A stretch of 64,000 nucleotides of DNA from Novipirellula herctigrandis (GTDB taxonomy: Bacteria; Planctomycetota; Planctomycetia; Pirellulales; Pirellulaceae), in NCBI GenBank assembly GCA_007859835.1, contig SJPJ01000001.1, forward strand, positions 471,134-535,133. Reading direction: 5' to 3'. Shown here piece after piece: positions 1 to 9,651 of this stretch. The translations under genes were made by a program, and so were the position numbers. The stretch's first letter is position 1. Each line of letters opens with the position of its first letter. The notes under the pieces were generated by a model. The model was not told the DNA's origin. It saw only the letters and a program-made list of their open reading frames with translations, and ran no database searches.

Positions 1-1824
1 TGGGACACCGAAAACAAAGAATGGTTCTATCTCCGTCCGCCGGATGTCCCTGAAAAGCTAGAGCCTAACGACCCGTTACATTGGACCGGAATTGCTCAAC
101 GATGGCAGACAATGTGTGCTGAATGTCATTCGACAAATTTGCAAGAAAAATTTGATCCCTCAACCGCTCACTATCACACTACCTATTCCGAAATTGACGT
201 CAGCTGCGAAGCCTGCCACGGTCCCGGCAGTTTGCATGTGGATTTAGCGAATCGGAATTCGATATTCTGGGACCGAAACTACGGTTATGGGCTTGTCAAG
301 CTAAAGGTCGAGAGCACCCAACCCCAAATACAAACCTGTGCGCCATGCCACAGCCGGCGAGGTGTCCTGGACGAACGTTTTCGACCCGGCGACAATTACC
401 ACGACTTCTTTAACCTCGAACGACTGCAACCATCAACCTACTACGACGATGGACAAATCAAAGACGAAGTCTACGTATACGGTTCGTTCATCCAAAGCAA
501 AATGTATCACCAAGCGGTTCGTTGCACCGATTGCCACGACCCGCACTCGCTTAAACTAAAGCACTCCGGCAACGAGACTTGCACCTCGTGTCACCAACAT
601 GCCGCCGGCAAATACGATGTGCCGTCGCACCATCATCACGAACCGGGGACGCCTGGTGCAATGTGCGTTGATTGCCATATGCCCGAAACGCGGTACATGG
701 CGATCGACCCGCGGCGTGACCATAGCATGCGAGTCCCCAGACCCGATTTGTCGGTCAAAATTGGCACGCCCAATTCGTGTAGCGGATGCCATGTCGAAGA
801 TCGCAAAGAGAAACTGCCCGAGGAGCTACAAGCAACGTTCGACGAGTATGCGGATTGGATATTGACCGCTAGCGAAGGCAACGAAACCGTCGCCAAACTT
901 ATCGCTGAAACCGATAAGTGGTGTGACGATGCCTGCGTGGAATGGTACGGAAAAGAGCGTTTGACTCCACCCCATTTTGGAGAGACCATCGCAGCGTTCC
1001 GGCGTGGTGAGCCTGATTCGGTCAAAGCAATGGTGCGTTTGATTGGGCAATCGAATGAATTAGCACCCGAAATCGCTCGAGCAACGGCGCTAGCGGAACT
1101 GGGACAAGCGGGTGTTCCTGAGGCGCTCGGTAAAGCAAACCAGATCGTCACCGCCGAACGAGCCCAAACCAACTCGGTGCATCCTTTGGTTCTCGCTGCC
1201 GCGATTGGTATCTACGAAGTCGCGCGACCCCAGCAAGTGATTCAAGATTTGTTCCCGTTGATCGACCATCCAACCAGACTAATTCGGACCGAAACGATTC
1301 GTGTCATCATCTCGTCGGGAGCATTTCGTGAATTAGCGGGATCACGTCGAACGCAAGTTGAATTGGCTAGCGAACAGGTGCGTGATTCGATGATGGTTGC
1401 GGCGGATCGAGGCGGAGCCCACATGGGATGGGCGATCCTATTGGAACAACAGGGACGCACCGACGAAGCGGTCGAAGCCTATGAAACCGCAATTCGCGTT
1501 GAGCCTCTTGCGACCGGTGCACGATCCAATTTGGCAGCGTTATTAGAAGGTTTGGCTCCGCGATCGCCGGGCGAAAAAGGCATGCAAATGATGATGCGAG
1601 CGGAACAATTGCGTCGAGAAGAATTGCCGCTGTTCGCCCGTGATGCAAAAGTGGCTCCGAACAATGCATTCGTTCAATACCGGTACGGCTTGTCCCTGTA
1701 TTTGAGCGGAGACATGGATGCCGCGCTCGAGCATTTGCAAAAGGCCGCTGACCTTGAACCCGAAACCGAGCAATACCAAACCGCCGTCCGCTTGATCAAA
1801 GAAAAAATGGAGTCGGACAAGTAG
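1..1824 (+). CDS. Multihaem cytochrome c / TPR protein, 5' partial
   Basis: The reading frame is open from base 1, so the N-terminus and any signal peptide lie outside the window. Seven CXXCH haem-c motifs are visible (CAECH, CEACH, CAPCH, CTDCH, CTSCH, CVDCH, CSGCH) between about bases 115 and 795. They are followed by a helical HEAT-like stretch and then by TPR-like repeats over roughly the last 130 residues (around 'GWAILLEQQGRTDEAVEAY' and 'LYLSGDMDAALEHLQKA'). The layout matches the periplasmic doubled-CXXCH/cytochrome c554-like family with C-terminal TPRs common in Planctomycetes. The likely role is periplasmic electron transfer, with the TPRs binding a partner; substrate and partner are unknown. 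The gene converges on the sulfatase. Confidence 0.85.
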   Translation, partial: WDTENKEWFYLRPPDVPEKLEPNDPLHWTGIAQRWQTMCAECHSTNLQEKFDPSTAHYHTTYSEIDVSCEACHGPGSLHVDLANRNSIFWDRNYGYGLVKLKVESTQPQIQTCAPCHSRRGVLDERFRPGDNYHDFFNLERLQPSTYYDDGQIKDEVYVYGSFIQSKMYHQAVRCTDCHDPHSLKLKHSGNETCTSCHQHAAGKYDVPSHHHHEPGTPGAMCVDCHMPETRYMAIDPRRDHSMRVPRPDLSVKIGTPNSCSGCHVEDRKEKLPEELQATFDEYADWILTASEGNETVAKLIAETDKWCDDACVEWYGKERLTPPHFGETIAAFRRGEPDSVKAMVRLIGQSNELAPEIARATALAELGQAGVPEALGKANQIVTAERAQTNSVHPLVLAAAIGIYEVARPQQVIQDLFPLIDHPTRLIRTETIRVIISSGAFRELAGSRRTQVELASEQVRDSMMVAADRGGAHMGWAILLEQQGRTDEAVEAYETAIRVEPLATGARSNLAALLEGLAPRSPGEKGMQMMMRAEQLRREELPLFARDAKVAPNNAFVQYRYGLSLYLSGDMDAALEHLQKAADLEPETEQYQTAVRLIKEKMESDK

Positions 1825-1887
1825 TCCACTCACCAATCGACCAGCGACATCTGGCCGCGTCCGATTCCAAATTGATGGTTCTAATTC

Positions 1888-1930
1888 GCAGAGCCCTTTC
1901 AAGCAGAGCCCTTTCAAGCAGGCCCTTAAA
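1888..1930. repeat. 15-base tandem repeat, about 2.9 copies
   Basis: Unit GCAGAGCCCTTTCAA is repeated exactly at 1888 and 1903, with a shortened, diverged copy at 1918. It lies between the convergent cytochrome and sulfatase genes and codes for nothing obvious. It is one of twelve short arrays in the window. Confidence 0.85.
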
Positions 1931-2057
1931 CATTAGGCCGCGTACGCCAAGCCCATGCTCTCGTTGCATGATGCTTGATCGCAGTCTCTTGAAGGTACCC
2001 TCACTGGTCTTTAGCGAGAAGCCTGTTTCTCGAAACCTCGACTGGGTGCGATTCGAA

Positions 2058-3458
2058 TTATCGTGCTTCTGCTTTCAATTCTGCAAATCGCGCACGCATT
2101 TCAGTCAATCGCTTCGATTGGGTCGGGTCAGCGACAAGATCGTTTTCTTCCATTGGATCAGTTTGTAGATCGAACAGCTGTTCGCGATCAAATTCGGGCC
2201 AATAAAAGTATTTCCAATCCTTTCTCACAAGCGCCTCGGACGCCGGGATGAAGTCTTTGCTACGCAGCATCGCGTGCTCGTAAAAGAACTCATCTCGCCA
2301 CTGCGGCTTCGAATCGGCCAAATACAGCGGGCTGATATCGCGTCCTTGCATCGTTTTCGGCGGACGGATACCCGCCGCTTGCAAGATGGTTGGCGCCAAG
2401 TCGACATTGAGGGTCAAGTCGTCGTTGGTATGGCCCAACTTCGAGGCTTCCATCCGTGGGTCACGGATGATTAACGGCACGCGAATGCTCTCCTGATGCG
2501 GATACCATTTATCGGCCAAACCATGCTCAGCGTGATAATAACCATTATCAGTCGTGAAGATAACAAGCGTATTGTCGAGAACCCCTTGCGTGTCGAGTTC
2601 ATGCAAAACTCGCCCACAGGTCGAATCGACCTCGCTTGCAAGCCGATAGTAATTCTTCATCATCGTCTGATATTTTTCGGGCGTATCAAACCGCCAATGC
2701 CAACGATTTCGTCCCTCATTCTTTTCGTTCGCGATGAACTCAGGAAGTCGATGAAATGACTCGTCCGTTGCGTTGGGCGCCACCGGAATGGTCACGTCCT
2801 GATAGAGTTCCATGCTTTGGGGTTGCGGCAGAAATTGCAGTGGGTTTCGATCTTCGGCATGCGTGGCAAAGAAAGCGACCGTCAAACAAAACGGTTTGTC
2901 AGCCGGCCGAGCACGGAGAAAATCGAGCGCGTCGATTTCATTCTTCTGAGTCACATGGATCTTGGATCCATCCGCTTGCGTCACCCAATGGGTACCAAAG
3001 TACGATCGGCCGAAGTCAAAATGTTCAGCAGGAAATTTCCCGTTGTGCCATTTGCCAACGTGACCGACGAAGTAACCTTTTTGGCGAAGCAGTCCAGGGT
3101 ACGTTTCCGACCAAGGTGTATTGAACGGCTTGAACGCAGTATTGCCGTGACGCGACATCCACTGGCCCGTAAATAGCGTCGCTCGACTGACGCCACAAAT
3201 CGACGTGGTGACACAGTTGTGCGTAAATCGCATTCCTTGCCGAGCCACTCGATCCAGATTCGGTGTTTGAACAATCTTGTTCCCGGCGATCCCAAGTGTG
3301 TCGTGCCGCCAATCATCCGCATACAAGACGAGGATGTTCATCGGCTTCTCAACTAACTCAACTTCCACCTCCGCAAACGCCGGTCGCGTCGCAAGAAGCA
3401 AACATGCAAAGAGAAGAAACCCGATATGAGTCAGGGAACGCGGAAGACGAAGTCTCAT
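2058..3458 (-). CDS. Secreted sulfatase (type I, formylglycine-dependent)
   Basis: A 466-residue alkaline-phosphatase-fold sulfatase. The start at 3458 is chosen because it gives a good Sec signal peptide (residues 1-29, ending 'RPAFA'); an upstream in-frame start at 3551 would bury it. The metal-binding Asp pair is in 'LYADDW' (residues 48-49). The catalytic cysteine that would be oxidised to formylglycine is Cys88 in '[14 protein letters not shown]'; here the third position of C-X-(S/P)-X-R is Val. Further family motifs are 'VGKWHNG' and 'FTTDNGYY'. It resembles the heparan N-sulfatase/iduronate sulfatase side of the family. The likely role is desulfation of a sulfated polysaccharide in the periplasm or outside the cell. 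No partner sulfatase or polysaccharide locus is adjacent. Confidence 0.9.
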   Translation of the reverse strand: MRLRLPRSLTHIGFLLFACLLLATRPAFAEVEVELVEKPMNILVLYADDWRHDTLGIAGNKIVQTPNLDRVARQGMRFTHNCVTTSICGVSRATLFTGQWMSRHGNTAFKPFNTPWSETYPGLLRQKGYFVGHVGKWHNGKFPAEHFDFGRSYFGTHWVTQADGSKIHVTQKNEIDALDFLRARPADKPFCLTVAFFATHAEDRNPLQFLPQPQSMELYQDVTIPVAPNATDESFHRLPEFIANEKNEGRNRWHWRFDTPEKYQTMMKNYYRLASEVDSTCGRVLHELDTQGVLDNTLVIFTTDNGYYHAEHGLADKWYPHQESIRVPLIIRDPRMEASKLGHTNDDLTLNVDLAPTILQAAGIRPPKTMQGRDISPLYLADSKPQWRDEFFYEHAMLRSKDFIPASEALVRKDWKYFYWPEFDREQLFDLQTDPMEENDLVADPTQSKRLTEMRARFAELKAEAR

Positions 3459-4124
3459 TTCTGGATTCCGGTGGGCGGCAGGGCGTACAGTTGGAGCCCC
3501 ATCATACACAGAGCGACTTCGGTGCGGGACCTTGAAGCAGACGATCCGCATTCACGTCTTCACCTCCGATTCACTCCTGCGCATTTGCAAGCAATACATG
3601 GGATTTCCAGCAAAACCGGTATCCGATCGGACACGAAAGAGGAGCAAATCGGGACGCTTGCCCTAAGAAACCCGAGCCACCCGAATGAGGGGAACGCTAG
3701 GCAGTTTGAGCGACCAAGACAAACGGGTATTGGCCAGATCGATCGAGCCAAACTGGCGTTGCCAATCGGGTTGTCCGGATCGGAAAAAACCATCCAGAAT
3801 TTTTAACTCCGCCACGCCCAACACTTTACAGCTTTTGGTAGGTCGATTGGACCAAGAAATTGGAAAAACTGCAGTTGACCAACAACGCGAACGGCGTAAC
3901 CTAAGGCTGTAGAGAGTTTGTGCAGCGGAAGTCAATTCGTTGGCCAACACGGCACAAATGTCCACTAAACCAATTGTTCTAAACGTTTGTCATTACTTGA
4001 CTTACAGAGATCACCTAGCAGTTCGTCGCAGTATGCGGCAAACTGGATTGATAGGCGATACGAAGGACAACCGATTTGCTATTACGCATCTTCCGCGAGT
4101 TCGCCTCGCGTGGGGTCAACGACC

Positions 4125-4148
4125 ATCAGCTTGCGGCCACGGGCTGAT
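4125..4148. repeat. Small inverted repeat
   Basis: ATCAGC and GCTGAT form 6-bp arms around a 12-base loop. It lies about 150 bases past the 3' end of the patatin gene and close to the stronger hairpin at 4205. It may belong to a transcription-end or REP-like region; there is no T-tract. Confidence 0.4.
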
Positions 4149-4204
4149 CAATCGTCGATGTTTTAACTGGCATGAGCCGCTTAATTCATCACGCACCTCA
4201 CGGG

Positions 4205-4228
4205 CCGGGTACACCAAAATGTACCCGG
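4205..4228 (-). terminator. Hairpin downstream of the fatty-acid operon
   Basis: A perfect 9-bp stem, CCGGGTACA / TGTACCCGG, with loop CCAAAA, 66 bases beyond the patatin stop codon. There is no T-run in either direction, so this is a candidate terminator or mRNA-stabilising hairpin rather than a textbook Rho-independent terminator. Confidence 0.5.
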
Positions 4229-4294
4229 TCGCGAACGACCGCGCTGCAAGCATTCAGCAACCCTCCACACGGGGCGACTTAGCTGCGGGCGCGA

Positions 4295-5236
4295 CTAACC
4301 TGCCCTTTTCTTTCGCAACGTCTTGAGCATCTTGCGAGCTGCGTCGCGCCCGAGTTCGATGATTTGCTCTGGTTCTTGAAAATCAAACCACTGCATTGCA
4401 TCAACATGTGGCCGAATCACGATGTCGGCAACGGGAGACTTTTCTCGTCGCATCAATTGTTCACCGATGTCTTGCATTCGCATCATCACATCAAGCGCCG
4501 ATGCAAAATCATCCACATGACTTTGGTATTGGCCAACATCAACCGCAATCGTTAAATCGGACGTGTAGGTTCTGGCAACTGCCAATGGCAACGAATCGAC
4601 AACACCAATATCGCAAAGTAGCATCCCGTCCCACGGTACCGGCGGGAAAATTCCTGGGATCGCCATCGATGCCTTAATCGCTTTGCGAACCGAACCTGAT
4701 TCAAGCACCACGCGATGCCCACTTCGCAAATCCGCCGTCACAACACTGAGCGGCGTGACCAGATCATCAAACGAGACATCCGGGACCAGCGCGTCAATCG
4801 CGTCCGCCAAGATACCCGATGGCATCAGTGACATAGCCGTGACCGCTCGCGTCAATCGGCGGTGTGCGGAATAGAGATGTTTGACGCGGTTATACCACGC
4901 CAGTATTCCACTTTCACTATCGTCGAGGCGAGCGTTGGTCGAACCGAATAGCAAACGTTGATCGCGTGCGAAGGTCGGCGAGGACAGAAATTCGATCGTT
5001 CGAGCTTGTACGCGGCGAATGTCCGGATCGATGGCAGCCATCGCGCCGACCATTGCCCCGATACTGACCCCAACGAATCGCTCGGTATGAATTCCTGCCT
5101 CACCGACAGCTTCAATTGCTCCCAAATGCGAAAGGCCACGAGCACCGCCGCCACCGAGCGCAATCACCGCCGACCGACTGCGAACCGGTTCGACAATTTC
5201 GGCCGATCGAAAGCCGAATAGGTCTATCAATTTCAT
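4295..5236 (-). CDS. Patatin-like phospholipase
   Basis: A 313-residue patatin-domain lipid acyl hydrolase with a Ser/Asp dyad. The oxyanion-hole motif is 'GGGGARGLSHLGA' (about residues 28-40), the nucleophile elbow is GVSIG (Ser58), and the Asp is in 'LLCDIGVVDSLPL' (about residue 210), where family DG(G/A) reads DIG. There is no signal peptide, so it is probably cytoplasmic or membrane-peripheral. It is the last gene of the beta-oxidation operon, 37 bases after the acyl-CoA dehydrogenase stop, which suggests that it releases fatty acids from phospholipids or acylglycerols for the upstream enzymes. Confidence 0.9.
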   Translation of the reverse strand: MKLIDLFGFRSAEIVEPVRSRSAVIALGGGGARGLSHLGAIEAVGEAGIHTERFVGVSIGAMVGAMAAIDPDIRRVQARTIEFLSSPTFARDQRLLFGSTNARLDDSESGILAWYNRVKHLYSAHRRLTRAVTAMSLMPSGILADAIDALVPDVSFDDLVTPLSVVTADLRSGHRVVLESGSVRKAIKASMAIPGIFPPVPWDGMLLCDIGVVDSLPLAVARTYTSDLTIAVDVGQYQSHVDDFASALDVMMRMQDIGEQLMRREKSPVADIVIRPHVDAMQWFDFQEPEQIIELGRDAARKMLKTLRKKRAG

Positions 5237-5273
5237 CGTGGCACCTCTTTTCTTGTTTCTTGCATCAAAAACC

Positions 5274-7181
5274 TTAATAGCGCATCAAGATTCCCCCCGC
5301 CGTCACACCTGTTAACTCGCGCCAACCACTTTGACTGATCTGTTCGCCTAAGTGCGTCACTTGACGGAAATCGTCATCCGAGGGTTTGCTTCCTTCGATG
5401 CGTCGTCGTAGTTCTCTGCACATCGCGTCCGCAGCTGCTTTGGTCACGTCGTCGCTTGATCGACTGGCGTACAACCCCGTAACCAACATGACAACCGCGT
5501 TCTGCACCTCCGCCGACATCGCTGACATGCGACATTGACGATCAGCCAATGTCAATTGGTATTTGGTCATTTTGGAACTGATGGACATCCCACATCGCGA
5601 CAAAGCATTTTGGGCATAGTGCACGTGTCGATTCAAATTACGATGCTTTGATCGGTACGGTGTCCACCGCGCGGGTGTCACCCGCTGACGAACGTTCCAC
5701 CAAGCATAACGGCTTAGTGGCGACCGAAGCGCCCAGGCATGACGTGGATTCAGCGGATTCGGTTTCTGAACGCCCAACTCGCCGAGCGTTCGACCGATGG
5801 GCTCAAAATAGTCCTTTCCATGTTGCTTGATCAGCGATTTGAGGAATGCCATCCCCAACATTTCGCCTTCACCTTCGTAGATACAAGGTGCCAAGAAGTC
5901 GTGAACGTTGTCACCAAACAAGTGGCCCTCGAGGAAGGATCGTCCACCGTGAGTTTTCATCAATAGCTCAATCGCCGCTTCCTTTTGAGATTCGCTTCCA
6001 AAGATCTTGGCAATAATGCATTCCATTTCGCCTCGATAACCTTGATCTAGCAAGCCTGCACACCACGCGGTCAAGGCATCGCAGGCAACAATCAAACCAG
6101 CCATCCGTCCGATTCGGCGACGCACCAATTCACGCCGGTCGATTGCTTGGCCGTAAGTTTGACGGTATTCACCCCAAGGCAACATTTCCGCAAGCATCCA
6201 TCGCATTGCGCCCGCCGCGTTCGCACACAAAGACACGCGGCCCAGATTCAAACCATGGTAGGCAATCGTCAGACCATCGCGCTGGTCCCCCGGTCGCAGC
6301 AAGTTCTCGACCGGTACACGGAAATCCTTGAACACCAAGCCGACGTTGTGAGCCCGTCGCAGCGCATAGATCCCGTACTGTTTGATTTGGAAATGGTCAT
6401 TGGTTTGCTTTGGCAAATCGACCACCAACACACTCGGTTTACCATCAATTAGGCAAACCAACCCTATCGTCCGCCCGGGCGCCGCATTTGTGATGAATAG
6501 TTTTTCACCGTTGACGACATACTCGTCCATATCGAGTTCCGCATGAGTGCGAAGCGCAGTCAAGTCGCTTCCGGCATTCGGTTCCGTCAGCGCAAAAGCG
6601 GACAACCGACGACCATCGGCAAGTTTTGGCAAAAACCTTACCTTCTGCTCGACACTCCCAAACGACTGCACCGGATCGACGGCCCCGATGCAACCATGGA
6701 CGGAAGCCAATCCAGCCACCGTTGGATCGATGGTGGCCATCTGCGTGATCATTTCCGCAAACGCCCGCATCGAGGCACCGCTTCCGCCAAAAGTCGGCTC
6801 GACCAACAATCCCCAATAGCCAACCGAACCGAGTTCCGCCAAGACGGTGCCAGCGATTTTGCCGTCGGTTCCTAGCAGCGTTCCTTCGTCGCGATGTTTG
6901 CGGACAATTTCAAGTGACTGCGCAACGACTCGGGATACTGATTCGTTTTGCGGCATTGGTTGGACTTCGAATGACTCGGTTCGAATTCGCTTTTCCCAAA
7001 CCGCGCAGTGAACCGGACTGTTAATCGTCTGGTACTTCGCATCGAACATCGCTTCCACTTGATCATCGGCCGAATCAACCACGCCGGTACGATGGGCTTC
7101 GTCCCGTGAAGCTCCGCCGAGCCGAAGCGCGACCTCTGCGAACGATTCGTTTCCTTTTTCGGGTTTGAGAGTAGCCATCAT
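5274..7181 (-). CDS. Acyl-CoA dehydrogenase, long form with C-terminal extension
   Basis: A 635-residue FAD-dependent acyl-CoA dehydrogenase. The start is set by a clear AAGGAG just upstream of two adjacent ATG codons (7181 and 7178); an upstream frame from 7265 lacks this. The ACAD domain shows the flavin/substrate motif 'FALTEPNAGSDLTALRT' and the catalytic base region 'CIYEGEGEMLG' (Glu near residue 437). About 190 residues follow the catalytic Glu, longer than ordinary short- and medium-chain ACADs and reminiscent of very-long-chain ACAD/ACAD9 enzymes with an extra helical C-terminal domain. It catalyses the first step of beta-oxidation; the electron acceptor ETF is not encoded nearby. 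Confidence 0.93.
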   Translation of the reverse strand: MMATLKPEKGNESFAEVALRLGGASRDEAHRTGVVDSADDQVEAMFDAKYQTINSPVHCAVWEKRIRTESFEVQPMPQNESVSRVVAQSLEIVRKHRDEGTLLGTDGKIAGTVLAELGSVGYWGLLVEPTFGGSGASMRAFAEMITQMATIDPTVAGLASVHGCIGAVDPVQSFGSVEQKVRFLPKLADGRRLSAFALTEPNAGSDLTALRTHAELDMDEYVVNGEKLFITNAAPGRTIGLVCLIDGKPSVLVVDLPKQTNDHFQIKQYGIYALRRAHNVGLVFKDFRVPVENLLRPGDQRDGLTIAYHGLNLGRVSLCANAAGAMRWMLAEMLPWGEYRQTYGQAIDRRELVRRRIGRMAGLIVACDALTAWCAGLLDQGYRGEMECIIAKIFGSESQKEAAIELLMKTHGGRSFLEGHLFGDNVHDFLAPCIYEGEGEMLGMAFLKSLIKQHGKDYFEPIGRTLGELGVQKPNPLNPRHAWALRSPLSRYAWWNVRQRVTPARWTPYRSKHRNLNRHVHYAQNALSRCGMSISSKMTKYQLTLADRQCRMSAMSAEVQNAVVMLVTGLYASRSSDDVTKAAADAMCRELRRRIEGSKPSDDDFRQVTHLGEQISQSGWRELTGVTAGGILMRY

Positions 7182-7345
7182 CGAGCTCCTTAAATTCGTG
7201 AACGAAGGAATGCAATAACGTAGTGCCGTACGACCGCAAGCGAAGCGAGCTACCGCTCGAATCACGTTCTCCCGCTCCCGTTAGGCGCTGGAATCATGTC
7301 ATAGAAACATCAATTTACGCGGCAACGGATGTAGAACGAATGAAA

Positions 7346-7380
7346 GATTGCCACCGCTCGGTCGACCGCGGGTGGCAATC
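7346..7380 (-). terminator. Strong hairpin inside the beta-oxidation operon
   Basis: Perfect 10-bp outer arms GATTGCCACC / GGTGGCAATC enclose a second palindrome, CGGTCGACCG. On the minus strand it begins 15 bases after the stop codon of the hydratase/dehydrogenase and is followed by TTTCATTC. It could partly terminate transcription or protect the upstream mRNA, separating the first three genes from the acyl-CoA dehydrogenase and lipase. Confidence 0.6.
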
Positions 7381-7394
7381 ACGTTACTCCGGAT

Positions 7395-9611
7395 CTAACC
7401 TCTCGAAACTGCGCGATCGTTGGATTGTGGATTCGATTTTGGAAAGAACGTCAAGTTCTGTTTCGCCATATCAACCAAGAGCCGCGGCGGCACAAAACGA
7501 TCACCGAAGACTTCCTGCAACTGATTCAGGTTCGCGTGGACGACGTGCTCACTAAACGAATCGACCGTATGCAACGGGCCACCTCGATGAGGCGCAAAAC
7601 CGGTCCCGAGCACCATCGCCAAGTCGATCGCCCAGTTCTCTTGGACGACTCCTTCTTGCTTCGCACGAATCGATTCGGCCAACATTGGATAGATCAACCG
7701 CCGCTGTACGGGGGTCAAACCTTCATTGACGAATCGAGCTTCGTATTGATCGCCGATACCAGCGTCCGGGGCGCCCCTCATCGACTGCGAGATCTTTGAC
7801 ACCCCTTTCTTTTTCCCATTCAGGTACCAATAGAAGCCAGCCGACGCTTTCTTTCCGATCAAACCGTCTTCGACCATGATCGCCAATTGATCGACGACCG
7901 GACAAAGTCCCGACAGAACACTTTCGAGTGAACGTGAGACATGCAGTGCAACGTCCAAACCAACTTGGTCGAGAAGTTCCAATGGACCCATCGGCATCCC
8001 AAATCGCCGAACTTCTTTATCAATGTTGGCGACCGAGTGACCTTCGGCGACCATCAAAACCGCTTCTCCCAAATAGGGGAACAACACGCGATTAACGAGG
8101 AAACCAGGTGTATCAGCGGTCACAATCGGAGTTTTCCCGAGGCCTCGTACGAAGCCAACCAACCGAGCGATCGTGACATCATTGGTTTCCTTCGCGCGAA
8201 CCACCTCGACCAACTCCATTTTGTGGACAGGGTTAAAGAAATGCAGACCGGCTACCAAGTTTCCACGTTGGGTCGCCGTCGCCATGTCTGTAACCGACAA
8301 CGACGAGGTGTTCGACGCAAAAATCGTTTCCGGGGTGGTGATTCGGTCGAGCGCACGGAACACGCTTCGCTTAACGTCCAACTTCTCAACGATCGCTTCA
8401 ATCACCAAATCGGCATCCGACAGCGGCTCGTCTTCGGTAACGATACGAATTCGCCCAAGCAGCTGCTCGCGAGTCGATTCGTTCATCTTCTTGTGTCGGG
8501 CCAATTGATTGACCAAATCGTTAACTCGCGTTCGACCTGCTTCCGCGGCAGCTTCGTTGATTTCCTTGATCACCACATCGTAGCCGCGATAGCCGACTAA
8601 TTGAGCGATTCCAGCCCCCATCGCCCCAGCACCGATAATGCCAACTTTGCGAATGGGCTCTTCATGAATGATCGAAGTTTGGTCGGTCCAAGTTCGGAGT
8701 GATCGTGCCGACTCACGATCAAAGAACAGCTGCAACAAGTGACGGCATGTTGGTGTCGCCAACAAGTCGATGAACTCATTCCGTTCGGTCATAAACCCTT
8801 TGGGACGGATCCCATAACTACTCCGAACCGATCGCAGCGCCGCACCCAAAGCGGGATACTGCTTTGACTTCGAGTCGATTCGCCGCTTCGTTGCAGCAAT
8901 AATCATCGAGCGACCGACCTGAGTCGCCTCGATAATCCGTTGAATCACCGGTCTCTTGGAACCACTTCTCACCGAGTGAGGCGAAATCAAAATCTTTTCG
9001 ACAAATTCGTCAACGGCGTCGTCCCAATCATCGGGCGAGATCGCTTGGTCAACCAAACCGATTTTGTAGGCTTCACCGGCGGACAAGTGTGTTCCCTTCA
9101 GAATCATTGTCAGGGCATTCTTCAACCCAACAAGTTTCGGCAATCGTTGCGTGCCGCCCCAACCAGGAATCAATCCAAGTTTGATCTCAGGCAAGCCAAT
9201 TTTCGTGCTGCTATTGTCGCGAGCGATTCGGTAGTCACACGCCAACGCCCATTCCAATCCGCCCCCCAAACATGGACCGTGGATAACGGCGATCGTAGGA
9301 ATAGTTAGCCAATCGATGGTGTTAAATAGCCGTTGCCCTTCGTCAATCAGTTTTGCCGCTTCGACGGGTGAACTGATTGCGGCGATTGCGTTCACATCGG
9401 CACCGGCAAGAAATCCGCTCTCTTTTCCGCTGCGGAAGACGACCGCTTTGCAATCCAAATCCGTTTGCAGGCGCCGAACAATGTCGTTCAATTCCTTCAT
9501 CACCGAACCATCAAAGACATTCATTGGCCGACCAGGAACATCGAGCGTTATGGTCGTAACACCTCGGCGATCGGTTCGAACATCGAATGATTCGTAGGTT
9601 TGCGCGTTCAT
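7395..9611 (-). CDS. fadJ: Fused enoyl-CoA hydratase / 3-hydroxyacyl-CoA dehydrogenase (FadB/FadJ type)
   Basis: A 738-residue bifunctional alpha subunit of the fatty-acid oxidation complex. The N-terminal crotonase domain (residues 1 to about 200) has both acid/base Glu positions, in 'GGGLEWALACDYRIA' and 'LPEIKLGLIPGWGGTQRL'. The NAD-binding domain starts near residue 322 with 'GIIGAGAMGAGIAQL'. The catalytic His region is 'HFFNPVHKMELVEVV', and the C-terminal HAD domains follow with 'DTPGFLVNRVL'. An AGGAA lies 7 bases before the ATG. It does hydration and NAD-dependent oxidation in beta-oxidation, together with the thiolase encoded immediately upstream (40-base gap). The symbol is a functional analogy; fadB cannot be excluded from sequence alone. 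Confidence 0.93.
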   Translation of the reverse strand: MNAQTYESFDVRTDRRGVTTITLDVPGRPMNVFDGSVMKELNDIVRRLQTDLDCKAVVFRSGKESGFLAGADVNAIAAISSPVEAAKLIDEGQRLFNTIDWLTIPTIAVIHGPCLGGGLEWALACDYRIARDNSSTKIGLPEIKLGLIPGWGGTQRLPKLVGLKNALTMILKGTHLSAGEAYKIGLVDQAISPDDWDDAVDEFVEKILISPHSVRSGSKRPVIQRIIEATQVGRSMIIAATKRRIDSKSKQYPALGAALRSVRSSYGIRPKGFMTERNEFIDLLATPTCRHLLQLFFDRESARSLRTWTDQTSIIHEEPIRKVGIIGAGAMGAGIAQLVGYRGYDVVIKEINEAAAEAGRTRVNDLVNQLARHKKMNESTREQLLGRIRIVTEDEPLSDADLVIEAIVEKLDVKRSVFRALDRITTPETIFASNTSSLSVTDMATATQRGNLVAGLHFFNPVHKMELVEVVRAKETNDVTIARLVGFVRGLGKTPIVTADTPGFLVNRVLFPYLGEAVLMVAEGHSVANIDKEVRRFGMPMGPLELLDQVGLDVALHVSRSLESVLSGLCPVVDQLAIMVEDGLIGKKASAGFYWYLNGKKKGVSKISQSMRGAPDAGIGDQYEARFVNEGLTPVQRRLIYPMLAESIRAKQEGVVQENWAIDLAMVLGTGFAPHRGGPLHTVDSFSEHVVHANLNQLQEVFGDRFVPPRLLVDMAKQNLTFFPKSNPQSNDRAVSRG

Positions 9612-9651
9612 GGTTTGTTTCCTGCGTTATGTTTTTCTTTTTTTGGGCGAC

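Larger units (their letters stand above)
3459..4294. other. Gene-free stretch of about 830 bases
   Basis: No convincing coding region on either strand: the open frames here are short, overlap each other and lack recognisable motifs. The left part must hold the sulfatase promoter, reading left; no clear -35/-10 pair was seen. The right part holds two hairpins (4125-4148 and 4205-4228) downstream of the patatin gene. The rest shows nothing I can name. Confidence 0.6.

Noticed and set aside
3940..4326. Plus-strand 128-residue open frame
   Set aside because: No motif, no ribosome-binding site, overlaps the patatin 3' end and runs through two hairpins.
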